Source: Paenibacillus gallinarum (GTDB taxonomy: Bacteria > Bacillota > Bacilli > Paenibacillales > Paenibacillaceae). From it: a stretch of DNA of 64,000 nucleotides. Position numbers and translations under genes: made by a program. Below are positions 27,436-35,851 of this stretch, piece after piece. The notes beneath the pieces were generated by a model. That model was not told the DNA's origin. It searched no databases and saw only the letters and a program-made list of their open reading frames with translations. How positions within the stretch are numbered: the stretch's first letter is position 1; every line of letters starts with the position of its first letter. Location: NCBI RefSeq assembly GCF_014836635.1, contig NZ_JACSQL010000007.1:189654-253653 (forward strand), given 5' to 3'.

Positions 27436-27942
27436 TTAATTCTGAATATCATTTCGATTAAATGACCCAATTCTAAGAAAAGTATTCCCACTCACTTTTC
27501 TTTCACCATACCATATCACTAGCGTTTTAGTTCCTACGATGATAAAGTACAATTGGTTTTGGTCTTGTATAGATTCATATAACAATTTTCCCCATTCTTG
27601 CTTATCTATAATAGAAGGTGTTGGATTAGCTTCAGGATGTGTATGCCATTCACCGAGGTAGTAACACCTCCCTTCACTATTCTCCCAATGTTCATTAAAG
27701 AACTCCTGATGACCGACGGATTTCCTGATAAAGCGATATCTAGTTTGAACATCCGATTTCATAGGTTCGGAAGCATCGTCGACTACTATATGAGATTCAC
27801 AATTCAAAATCCTTCCTATTAAAATACCTCCCGATTCAGGACTTTTCTTGTGATCCTGTGCATACGAAAACATCATCTTTAGTACATCATCGCATAACTT
27901 TAACTTACGATTATCAGGCAAAGAATAAATGGCTTTCGACAT
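27436..27942 (-). CDS. cap3: CBASS JAB-family isopeptidase (Cap3)
   Basis: 168-aa JAB/MPN metalloprotease. Glu36 (ESGGILIG), then the JAMM motif GEWHTHPEANPTPSIID with His100, His102, Ser110 and Asp113, are all present, so it should be active. In type II CBASS, Cap3 cleaves the bond by which Cap2 attaches the CD-NTase to target molecules, tuning the system. The ATG overlaps the Cap2 stop (TAATG) after GAAGGAG. Confidence 0.9.
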   Translation of the reverse strand: MSKAIYSLPDNRKLKLCDDVLKMMFSYAQDHKKSPESGGILIGRILNCESHIVVDDASEPMKSDVQTRYRFIRKSVGHQEFFNEHWENSEGRCYYLGEWHTHPEANPTPSIIDKQEWGKLLYESIQDQNQLYFIIVGTKTLVIWYGERKVSGNTFLRIGSFNRNDIQN

Positions 27943-29762
27943 TATATAAGTGACTCCTTCTTAGAACAGACAGGGCAATTAGGATCATGATAAAGTATAC
28001 TATTAGCAATCAACTTTTCCTCTGACATTTCATATCTGCTGCTGAATTGAAAGCCTTGCTCTAAAAAGGGGACTGAATCCCCCTTCCAAGAAAATATGGG
28101 ATTCCCATAAATCTGACCACGGGAAACTTGGTAGAGTGCACGTAGTACTTTATTAGCCGTCTCCTCGCTATCAAGAAAGCTATATGGAGTAAAGTAGGTT
28201 CCACACCCTCCAAGTGATTTTGTAAATGATTGGCCTGGCTTTACAAAGGATGACAAATTTCTAATTGGTTCTTCCTCACTAAGGGGACGAAACAGACATT
28301 GATAACATCCTTTTTTTTCTTTGTTTAGAGTAATAAGGACATGTCCCCCTATTCCGAAGGGCTCCACCCAAGAATAAATAACTGGAGGAGCACTAATTAA
28401 TTTGTGCATGTACCTATTAATAGACATCTCCACATTTGGTGATCCTACACAAGCAATGACATAGTCAACAGTATTCCAATCAATGAGATTCTCAGCAAAC
28501 ACCTTATTAATTTTTTGAGGAATAGCTTCTACTTGAGAAAAAGGATATTTACGTTGTATCTCCTTTTTTAATGCTTCCACTTTACGTTGAGGTTTAAGAT
28601 TTTCAACCTCACTACTATCAAATATTTGGTCAACACCTAGTTCATGTCTGTATATGTTCTCTATATCTAATAAATCATGGTCAATAAGAGTTATAGTATG
28701 AAATCCAGCCTTCGCTAATCCCATTGCAACTACACTCCCTATTGAGCCTACTCCCACAACAACAGCATTTTTTTTAGTAAAGCCCGAATCTCCCCCTGTT
28801 CTTGTGAGCAAGAATTCTTTTTGGTGTCGACTAATACTAAATGGAAATAAATCGATTTTTGCTGGGCATTGAACAAACGGATGTAATGAAATTTTCACTT
28901 TACGGTTAACAACCATACCATCAGGATAATTTATTGTAATACCAAACAATGCTTTCTTCTCTTTATCGATAGGTAAGCCTAAACAAAAATAATCGTATTG
29001 ACTATTGCTTTTTGGGGTTCTACCAAATAATTTCAGTAAAATTTCTTTATTTTCCGGGTTAATATTCTTTAAAATAAAATCTTTAGAATCCTTAAAGCTC
29101 CAGAATTGACCACGTTTTGGTGGTGTGATGAAGGTTCCGTACTCTAGAGGAATATAAATGCATCTTCTTTTAATTAATTCCCCAGAATTTAGATGAAATA
29201 CATTTTGAATATAATGTTCTGGATTGTATTTTTTCTCGCAAATAAAGTAAGTAATTTCATCCTTAGGCATAAGGTATAAATCCAGTTCTCGAACTACTTC
29301 ACTTTTCTCATTAATAATTGTATGCGCTTCTCTAAAGTTACATACTTTTGCCCAATATACTTCGAATTCTTCAAGAAAATCATGATTCTCAGACTCGGTT
29401 TCACCAGATTCAAGAACTGAAATTACTTTTTCCAAACAATTTAAAACAACCCTTCCAGGGTACCTTTCATCTATAACTAAATTCTCATTGCGAGTAAAGC
29501 AGATAAAACCATCATCCTCAAGATGAGGCATAAAACCAAATTGATGCTGGGAATCATAAAAATGAGGTAATGAGGAAGGAAAATCAAAAGGTAAACCGAC
29601 TACAAGAGTTGCCGGCCCCTCTAAAATCTCGATTTGAATTCGAAAAGCAAATTTTATATTTCGGTATTGATTGAGGGCACCTTCAGGAATCTGTGTTACT
29701 TCTTCTACAATAGGTTGTCCATATTTCTTAATATACTCTACAGTCTGTTCAAGGATGTTCAT
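27942..29762 (-). CDS. cap2: CBASS E2-E1 fusion (Cap2)
   Basis: 606 aa. The N-terminal E2-like domain contains the likely catalytic Cys88 in HLEDDGFICF. The C-terminal ThiF/E1 domain has the nucleotide motif VVGVGSIGS (337-342 GxGxxG), acidic residues in LIDHDLLDIENIYRHELG, a Cys in GGCGTYFTPYS and Zn-type cysteine pairs (GCYQC and CPVC at the C-terminus). Cap2 conjugates the C-terminus of the CD-NTase to other molecules and raises its activity (known for type II CBASS). It sits between the CD-NTase (18 bases upstream) and Cap3 (1-nt overlap), the canonical order. GAGGG precedes the ATG. Confidence 0.9.
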   Translation of the reverse strand: MNILEQTVEYIKKYGQPIVEEVTQIPEGALNQYRNIKFAFRIQIEILEGPATLVVGLPFDFPSSLPHFYDSQHQFGFMPHLEDDGFICFTRNENLVIDERYPGRVVLNCLEKVISVLESGETESENHDFLEEFEVYWAKVCNFREAHTIINEKSEVVRELDLYLMPKDEITYFICEKKYNPEHYIQNVFHLNSGELIKRRCIYIPLEYGTFITPPKRGQFWSFKDSKDFILKNINPENKEILLKLFGRTPKSNSQYDYFCLGLPIDKEKKALFGITINYPDGMVVNRKVKISLHPFVQCPAKIDLFPFSISRHQKEFLLTRTGGDSGFTKKNAVVVGVGSIGSVVAMGLAKAGFHTITLIDHDLLDIENIYRHELGVDQIFDSSEVENLKPQRKVEALKKEIQRKYPFSQVEAIPQKINKVFAENLIDWNTVDYVIACVGSPNVEMSINRYMHKLISAPPVIYSWVEPFGIGGHVLITLNKEKKGCYQCLFRPLSEEEPIRNLSSFVKPGQSFTKSLGGCGTYFTPYSFLDSEETANKVLRALYQVSRGQIYGNPIFSWKGDSVPFLEQGFQFSSRYEMSEEKLIANSILYHDPNCPVCSKKESLI

Positions 29763-29779
29763 AATATATCCCTCTTCTC

Positions 29780-30814
29780 TTACGCCGACTCTGTTGACGG
29801 AATTACAGCTGGAATTCCAGCTCTTTTACCAGGGTCTTTAGATGGAACAGGGAAATCGTCACCAAATTGATTACTAAGTATTGTTGCCCCGTCCGAGCTA
29901 TCAATCTCATCTCTCGCCTCTATTAAACAAGCAAGTAGTTTTTCAAGTTTTTCTTTGAATATCTTAATATGCTTTAAGGTCATCTTTTCGAGTAAATTAG
30001 GGTACGGAGCAACTGGCAGCTTAACTTCCACATATGGATATTCAACTAAGTTGTCACCTTCATACTCCCGTCGAGTGGTAAACGTCGAAAGAAACGTAGA
30101 AATGAGATGGATAAGAGCTTCGCTGTCACGATATTTTTTTTCTCCAGAGAAGATGTCTACTACTTCTGTCTTAGCCTGCATGTGATGATAAACAATAGAG
30201 GTAAGAGCAATACCAGTAGGTCTACCATTAGTAGAGCGTTTGAATTGGACATCTTTCCAACGTTTAAGATAACGCACGAGCCTACGGAATTGTTTCCTAT
30301 CTTCCTTATCAGAATTTTTCCGCCTGATATCTTTAATTAGATCCTTGGGATTTGATTCATCCCAGCTCTGATTCTCTGCTGAACTTGTCAACTTGCCTTT
30401 TGCTAAATATACCTTTCCATCACTGTTCTCAGCTGCATAAATAGTTACATCAACATGATATCCCGCAGCATAGGTAACGGTGACACAAGGTTTCTTCATG
30501 CAGACATCATTCGTGTGACCGACAAGTGCATCATACACCCATTTTTTAGCTTCGACAGGAGTTCCTACATCTTCCGTTGACATTTCAAAAAACAAACCTA
30601 AATCTATGTCGTAATCTTCTCCATCTAGTGGTTTTATACCAGTCTTCATTGCATAACTACCCTGATTGAATGTTGTATACGGCTTCGCAGCTTCCGACAT
30701 TTTTTCAGATAGACGATTTATAATAATATCTCGTTTTTCTTTAAGAATAGAAGATTCATCGCTTAATTTAATTGCTTCATGAAAACCCTCGAATTGGCTT
30801 TGATTATGTGGCAC
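29780..30814 (-). CDS. CBASS cyclic-oligonucleotide synthase (CD-NTase)
   Basis: 344-aa nucleotidyltransferase. The polymerase-beta-type active site is GSYAMKTGIKP followed by DYDIDLG (catalytic Asp69 and Asp71), with the third acidic residue Asp122 in GYHVDVTIY. It would make a cyclic di- or trinucleotide upon phage infection; the product cannot be read from sequence, though a SAVED effector is often fed by cyclic trinucleotides or c-di-nucleotides. The protein ends in a flexible tail finishing in Ala, consistent with a Cap2 conjugation site. The start is GTG 30814 after GAGAGGATG; an in-frame TGA lies just upstream. First gene of the operon. Confidence 0.88.
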   Translation of the reverse strand: MPHNQSQFEGFHEAIKLSDESSILKEKRDIIINRLSEKMSEAAKPYTTFNQGSYAMKTGIKPLDGEDYDIDLGLFFEMSTEDVGTPVEAKKWVYDALVGHTNDVCMKKPCVTVTYAAGYHVDVTIYAAENSDGKVYLAKGKLTSSAENQSWDESNPKDLIKDIRRKNSDKEDRKQFRRLVRYLKRWKDVQFKRSTNGRPTGIALTSIVYHHMQAKTEVVDIFSGEKKYRDSEALIHLISTFLSTFTTRREYEGDNLVEYPYVEVKLPVAPYPNLLEKMTLKHIKIFKEKLEKLLACLIEARDEIDSSDGATILSNQFGDDFPVPSKDPGKRAGIPAVIPSTESA

Positions 30815-31541
30815 TCAAACATCATCCTCTCAAAATAATTAATTTATTTTTATATGAGCAAGAATTAACAATTAAATAGAGAAGTCTATAATTATCGATT
30901 ATACTTGCTCTTCTATTGTTTTTTTATTTCCCTACTTACCTCAACATTACTCCCTTTCTTTCCAGTAGATCTTGGGCCATGAACTATAGGTCTATTTGAA
31001 TTTCAATCGTAATCCAGCAGTTGGAAAAAGTCAATCCATAAATAGCGAACATACAATCTTATTTTAGCACATATTGTGTCTTTTGGTTTTCAAGAAAACT
31101 ATATATTGTATTCCAATCCCACTTCGATCTCCAAGTCAAAGGCCAATCTTGGAGAACATGTTCTAGATTTCAGAACGATGGTGAGTTCTTCCTTTCTGAC
31201 TTTCCGACAGGTAGGAACGAAGATAGCAGGGTAGCACTCACTAATAATGCCCATGTAGATACTTGCTTGAGATAGCTTGGTAAGAGCAGCCCAGCAGTCT
31301 GACCTCTGTTCTCGTCGCGGATCGCAGGTGCTGCCGCCGACAATGTTAACGGCTGGAGGTTTCTCCAGCAGTTGAAGAGATTCAAAAGATTTTCCTTGAC
31401 AAGCGCGTTCGGCGGTTATGGAAACAGTATAATGTATCAATACCAAAGGGGATAAAATATGTACTATTACAAAGAAGAGCTGATAAACATCATTAAATGT
31501 CTCAGATCTTCTTGGTTTTAAGACTGATGAGTTTCGGCAAT

Positions 31542-31585
31542 CGGTAGAAGTTCTTGTCTTTGGCTCGGGACAAGAACTTCTACCG
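31542..31585. repeat. Perfect 17-bp inverted repeat
   Basis: CGGTAGAAGTTCTTGTC (31542-31558) and GACAAGAACTTCTACCG (31569-31585) pair perfectly around a 10-base spacer. A further GTTCTTGTC copy lies at about 31629-31637. No gene ends immediately next to it, so simple termination does not explain it. Confidence 0.7.
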
Positions 31586-31844
31586 TAAAAACAAATAAAG
31601 CCGCTAATAGCGACTTTCAAAAGGAACATGTTCTTGTCCCCGACAAGAGAATCAAATTATATTTCTATGGTCTCAATAATTAGTTCCACGGATCTTCTTG
31701 TTAATCGTTTTCCTTGTTTTTGAGATATAAATAGTCTAGCTTCCTCTTTTCGATTGTGTTATACAAGGATCGTTTGTCTAACAGGCTAATAAACCTCTTA
31801 CTTATTTCCAGACTAGACTCTGGAATTAGATTTTAATAGAGTAA

Positions 31845-31869
31845 AGCCGCCAGCGTAACACTGGCGGCT
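31845..31869 (-). terminator. Intrinsic terminator of the two-gene nuclease module
   Basis: A perfect 9-bp stem AGCCGCCAG/CTGGCGGCT with a 7-base loop, followed on the minus strand by TTTACTC. It starts 5 bases past the stop at 31874. Confidence 0.85.
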
Positions 31870-31873
31870 TTGA

Positions 31874-32653
31874 TTATGGTGTTAGGGATTTCTTCTTAAT
31901 TAATTTTGGTATCCCATCTGCGACACTCTTATCATCAATAATTTGTTTTACATATGTCACCCAAGTATTAAGGGTATATTCATCAGGCTCTACAATTATA
32001 TTGTTGAGGCTAAAATCAGCCACTTCCCCGTTATAATTCATTTCAAATAGTAAGTATGCATCACTTGCATATTTCTGACCTTGCCCTATTCCGAGATTAG
32101 TCAACTTGATTTGTTTATCATGTGGCTTCCATTCTAACATGTGTCGATATTCAGAGATTTTTATGGGTCGCTCTTTCTCAGTCCATACCCCACCCTTATA
32201 GTAAAGGGTTTGTTCTTCTTCACCATACTGCCAAAAATCTATAATTTGAATGTAACTGCTAGATTGGTTATAATGATCTCCAAATTTTATAACGTTAATA
32301 CCGAAGCAAGTATCCTTCTCTAAACACTCCTTGAGTCTTTGACAATTCTCCAATTGTTTTTTATCCGCCTGATTTGTTAAAGTAGCCACCTGAGAATAGA
32401 CGTATGGACTTAGGGATTTCATTTTTTCTTGGCTATATTGATGGTTTACCCATTTAGGAATAATGTATCCATCCGACGACGAAAAAATCAAACGAAACAA
32501 TTTCTGTCCTTTTTCATTACAGCACTCAATCTGATACCAAAACTTATCAAGCCATTCTTTCACGTTTGTATCGAAGCCTTCGGTGGTCCTCACTTCCTTA
32601 ATGTAATTTTGCATCAGGCGGAAACTCGACTTCTCTGTCTTAAACTCCATCAC
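31874..32653 (-). CDS. Unknown 259-aa partner of the Mrr-fusion nuclease
   Basis: Cytoplasmic protein without signal peptide or membrane segment and of no family I recognise. The N-terminal third is helical (FRLMQNYIKEVRTTEGFDTN, KEWLDKFWYQIECCNEKG), the middle is charged, and the C-terminal part is beta-rich, with YIQIIDFWQYGEEEQTLYYK, and ends basic. GGAGG lies 10 nt before a GTG at 32653 and 13 nt before an ATG at 32650; either may be used. It starts 33 bases after the nuclease stop and is followed at once by a terminator, so the two genes form a closed bicistronic unit inside the defence island. It may be a regulator, specificity factor or antidote of the nuclease; this is inference. Confidence 0.78.
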   Translation of the reverse strand: MMEFKTEKSSFRLMQNYIKEVRTTEGFDTNVKEWLDKFWYQIECCNEKGQKLFRLIFSSSDGYIIPKWVNHQYSQEKMKSLSPYVYSQVATLTNQADKKQLENCQRLKECLEKDTCFGINVIKFGDHYNQSSSYIQIIDFWQYGEEEQTLYYKGGVWTEKERPIKISEYRHMLEWKPHDKQIKLTNLGIGQGQKYASDAYLLFEMNYNGEVADFSLNNIIVEPDEYTLNTWVTYVKQIIDDKSVADGIPKLIKKKSLTP

Positions 32654-32686
32654 TTATAATTAACCTCCGATTGTCAGTTCTATTTG

Positions 32687-34375
32687 TTATAGAAACTCGC
32701 TTATTTTTTCCTTAAGGATATTTCTATCCCAAAGTACAATATTATTTGAGTGTGCTAATTCTCTTGCTGAATCGGTAAAGAAGTTATTCGTTATAACTAA
32801 TCCCTTTTCTAGTTTATAATGATTTAATCCAGCTGTAACCTCTTGTATAGCTTTGTTACTTACAGCGGATGAATAGCACTTAGCCTGAACACCGTATTTA
32901 CGACCGTCCTTTTCAGCGATCACATCAACTCCTTGGTCACCCGAACCCTTTGTTACTGTTGTTGAATACCCCATTTTCGTAAATAGCAGACTTATAAGCT
33001 GTTCAAATTCATGACCATTCATTAAATCTACATCGTTGATAGTATATTTTAATTTTGTTTTGTTCTTCATCAAGTTGCGTTCAAAATCCATTAATTTTTT
33101 ATTCTCTAATGCTTCATTCAATACATCCACAAATATGTCATAACAATTAATATAGTTGTCATTCTGCATAAATTTTTCTTTTTCCATTAAAAAATAGATA
33201 AACGGTGATGCATAAATAAGTTTATTTGGAATCACTGTTTCTATAGTGCAATATAATGCTACCAAATCTTCTAGAGAGTGATTTTCAATATTAATGAAGT
33301 ACTCTCCGTACTGTTGCACCCATCTCTCTGTAAAGAATTTAATCGCTTTTTTATGTATTAAAATATAGGTCAAATAATAAGCCAACGTCTCATCATTTAT
33401 TACTAGTTTCTTAGCAATTAGTTTTACTAAAAGTTTGAATTTTTCTTCAAAGTAACCATCTACTTCTTCTTGATTTTCTAATTTTTCTGTTACTGTAACG
33501 TGTATACCCTGCTTACTTTCGGTTTGAACTATTAGTGACTTTTGTAGCTCATCACTAGACATAAGAAGCATTTTACCTATCTTATCTATGCTTTGTAAAT
33601 TGTATTCAACCCCAGTTATCATTTTATAATCATATAATGTTGTAGAATTGATACTATCAATGAAATTGTATAATATCGTATTTACTTCATTATTGTCATC
33701 AAGAATTTCCCTGCATTTCTGTTCGACTAGATTTTTGAATTTTATTCTTTCATCTATGAATTTTTTATTTAGTACTTCAAAGTGCTCCTTAATTATATTC
33801 GCCTTTTCTGGTAACATAAGTAATATTGTGCCCTCATTAATATCCACAATTACTTCGCCTACATACATTGTGGAAGGCACAATAGTCATTTCTTTTTCTG
33901 TATCACTTGTACTTTTATATGTTACCCTCTTCCACAACTTCATTTCGTTTGTGAATGTATCTATTTCAAAACAATGTCCAAATAATTTAATAGTTGCAGG
34001 GATAAATGAGTCCTCTTCCTCATCTTTATAGTAAATATCCTCAATAACAACTTTATCTAATAATAAATCATTTTGAACTTGCTCTTCTACAGTATTACTT
34101 CCTTCAAGTTGATCAGTTAAGTGCGTTGCTTTTATGCATTCAATTTTAATTTTTTCACCAAATATCTTGAGAAGCATATTTTCGATTAGATAAGTATTTT
34201 CGGGCTTTTTTGTGTATTCCATATGTGCCCGATTCTTAAATGTGATATACATTGTATTGCCAATAAGTTCCGTTGGTTCTCCATCAACTAACCATGCGTG
34301 TACAGTAATTCTTTCTTTCTTCACTCTTTCAAGCACATCTGACCACTTATTGATTATGTGTTTAATAGTAAGCAT
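32687..34375 (-). CDS. DnaX-tau-like domain fused to an Mrr-type nuclease
   Basis: 562 aa. Residues 1 to about 85 follow the pattern of the C-terminal domain of Firmicutes DnaX (DNA polymerase III tau): NKWSDVLERVKKERITVHAW, DGEPT, YITFKNRAHMEY and LIENMLLKIFGEKIKIECI. Residues about 90-445 are of unknown type, charged and mostly helical. Residues about 452-562 form an Mrr_cat restriction-endonuclease domain: HEFEQLISLLFTKMGY, then catalytic Asp484 in GDQGVDVIAE and Gln497/Lys499 in YGVQAKCY, followed by GLVITNNFFTDSARELA. The nuclease motifs look intact. ATG 34375 follows GGGGGATC. First gene of a two-gene unit. The tau-like part suggests recruitment to the replisome or clamp-loader partners; that is inference. 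Confidence 0.85.
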   Translation of the reverse strand: MLTIKHIINKWSDVLERVKKERITVHAWLVDGEPTELIGNTMYITFKNRAHMEYTKKPENTYLIENMLLKIFGEKIKIECIKATHLTDQLEGSNTVEEQVQNDLLLDKVVIEDIYYKDEEEDSFIPATIKLFGHCFEIDTFTNEMKLWKRVTYKSTSDTEKEMTIVPSTMYVGEVIVDINEGTILLMLPEKANIIKEHFEVLNKKFIDERIKFKNLVEQKCREILDDNNEVNTILYNFIDSINSTTLYDYKMITGVEYNLQSIDKIGKMLLMSSDELQKSLIVQTESKQGIHVTVTEKLENQEEVDGYFEEKFKLLVKLIAKKLVINDETLAYYLTYILIHKKAIKFFTERWVQQYGEYFINIENHSLEDLVALYCTIETVIPNKLIYASPFIYFLMEKEKFMQNDNYINCYDIFVDVLNEALENKKLMDFERNLMKNKTKLKYTINDVDLMNGHEFEQLISLLFTKMGYSTTVTKGSGDQGVDVIAEKDGRKYGVQAKCYSSAVSNKAIQEVTAGLNHYKLEKGLVITNNFFTDSARELAHSNNIVLWDRNILKEKISEFL

Positions 34376-34913
34376 TAAAAGATCCCCCTAGTTCAATTCT
34401 GAAAAACAAATGAAAATACACATAAAGTGATTTGTCCCTGTTTTTGGAACTCAATATTTAGTATACAACGTGTCGTAGTTTTTTAAAATCTACTTTTAGT
34501 GTAAGTGTTAGCATACGTTTTGATTCCGTTCGCTTAAATAGACTGTAAATCCACCCTTATATACCCAATTTTTTTGGTTTATTATAAAAATATTGAATTA
34601 ATATATGATCCTCTCAAAATATTAACTTCCGTGATTACTTATGATAAATCCTTGACTAACCTTCTACTCCTGACCGAGGGTCTTGATCCTGAGCGCTATC
34701 ATATTCATCCCCTACTTATCAAGACCCCATGATTGAGGCTGGTTGGGACATAGATCCCGTATAAAAAGCGATGCTATAGAGCGACAAGAGTAAATCACAG
34801 GGGCTACCGATAAATCTAATTAGGAGGTGCATTTAAATGAATCCAGCGGCCTGGATATTTCTAAAGATGAAAGCCATGGATAAGCCTTTTTAAAGCGAGG
34901 TAAACCGTGCAGA
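34376..34913. other. Right end of the island, no gene seen
   Basis: This stretch must hold the promoter of the nuclease module. On the plus strand an AGGAGGTGCATTTAA ribosome binding site precedes an 18-codon frame (34838-34894) that begins MNPAAWIFLKMKAMDKPF and stops; it is probably the relic of a longer gene cut at the island edge. Nothing else was recognised. Confidence 0.35.
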
Positions 34914-35202
34914 GGGGCGTTTCTTCTTATCCCGATCTCCACCGCAACCGAACACAGTTATGATATGCTGATCAGCAGATTCACGTAATATAAGATCATC
35001 CGGTGTATTCGATCTGATAAGATCTTTTTCTCCTTAATTTTAGAACATCCATTTTGACAAATTTAATGTAACAGATGTTACAAACAAAAATGTCCCCTGG
35101 CTTTAAATTTTGAGAATGGATACTAACCCCTGATACTTCAACATTTGTATCCCCGTTTGTGTGTTTCACATGAAGCTGATTGATGAGTTCTTGTAACTTC
35201 AA
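34914..35202 (-). pseudogene. murE-like ligase, N-terminal and middle remnants
   Basis: From TTG 35202 (after TAGGGGG) the sequence reads KLQELINQLHVKH...SGVSIHSQNLKPGDIFVC, the N-terminus of a MurE ligase, down to about 35080. After a short unrelated stretch the same strand encodes NTPDDLILRESADQHIITVF then GCGGDRDKKKRP (35009-34914), the Mur ligase middle motif TPD...GGDRDxxKRP. About 340 codons between the two pieces are missing. The next expected residues (xMGKLAA...) occur only at 24897. It follows the membrane-protein gene at 35214 by 11 bases, so the intact gene was once second in that operon. Confidence 0.8.
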
Positions 35203-35213
35203 GGTTAATCCCC

Positions 35214-35756
35214 CTACAATTTAGCTTTTAACTTATTGTATAGATGAATGATGAGCATCAGAATCCAGTCGATAATACTATAAAAAACGGCAATAGAAAT
35301 GGCAGATGTAAAACTGTGGATGTAGATCCCATGAGAATAACTTGATATAAGATATATGAATATGCTGTTTATGACAATTGTAATCACATGCTTTGTATAT
35401 TCTGAAATATGTAGACGCAAACCCATTTTTAATAAGGTAATGATCATTGGTTTTAATACTTCTTCACATATAAAAAAGCCGATAAGCATGGTTAACGAAA
35501 AATTAAATAAACTTTGATGCGAACTCGCACTAAATATATTCGTGAACTCACTAAATGAGTAGAAAAAGATCGTATAAAAAAAGGTGAACAATATGATCGG
35601 TACAAAAGGAAGAAGGGCTAGTAATGGCACAAGCCCAATTCTTAATCCCCAGTGATTCGGATTTTCACCCTGTTTCCGATCATGAAATTTAATCATCTCG
35701 TTGATGAGCAAACAAATAACCACATAAAATATCAGTAGAAAGACAGGAGTACTCAC
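35214..35756 (-). CDS. Polytopic membrane protein, unknown
   Basis: About 180 aa with four to five hydrophobic helices (TPVFLLIFYVVICLLINEMI, LVPLLALLPFVPIILFTFF, HVITIVINSIFIYLIS and others). GTG 35756 is preferred because GAGAGGAG lies 10 nt before it; an in-frame ATG 30 bases upstream has no ribosome binding site. No family recognised. It precedes the murE remnant and may have been its operon partner. Confidence 0.75.
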   Translation of the reverse strand: MSTPVFLLIFYVVICLLINEMIKFHDRKQGENPNHWGLRIGLVPLLALLPFVPIILFTFFYTIFFYSFSEFTNIFSASSHQSLFNFSLTMLIGFFICEEVLKPMIITLLKMGLRLHISEYTKHVITIVINSIFIYLISSYSHGIYIHSFTSAISIAVFYSIIDWILMLIIHLYNKLKAKL

Positions 35757-35851
35757 TAGGCAGGCTCTCCTCTCTAATTGGAACATATGGAGCAGTTTCT
35801 AAACTGAACTGATTATAGTAGAAAGAAAATTCCATCTCGATTAGGCCTAAT

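Larger units (their letters stand above)
30815..31873. other. Gap between CBASS and nuclease module; no secure gene
   Basis: A 176-codon minus frame (31099-31629) covers much of this stretch. It lacks a ribosome binding site and mixes plausible (LAFDLEIEVGLEYNI) and implausible sequence, so it is probably a relic at best. The CBASS promoter should lie in 30815-31000, where a GAGCAAG/CTTGCTC inverted pair (about 30856-30916) is visible. A perfect hairpin and a repeat element occur at 31542-31640. Confidence 0.4.
24898..34913. mobile_element. Genomic defence island inserted in a murE-like gene
   Basis: About 10 kb of DNA visibly more AT-rich than its surroundings separates codons for the MurE segment GGDRDKKKRP (ending at 34914) from GKLAAKYSD (starting at 24897). 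In MurE proteins these two segments are adjacent (KRP-xMG). The island carries a type II CBASS operon, a decayed DUF6119-like gene, another decayed gene and a two-gene nuclease module. No integrase, transposase or clear target duplication is visible. An 11-bp inverted repeat TTGAGATAAAC/GTTTATCTCAA (25058-25068, 25121-25131) lies near the left end and may be a relic. The mechanism of insertion is unknown. Confidence 0.7.

Noticed and set aside
31099..31629. Minus-strand frame of 176 codons between CBASS and the nuclease module
   Set aside because: No ribosome binding site, many cysteine/arginine-rich stretches, and it runs through the 17-bp hairpin and a repeat. Possibly an old relic, but not supportable as a gene.
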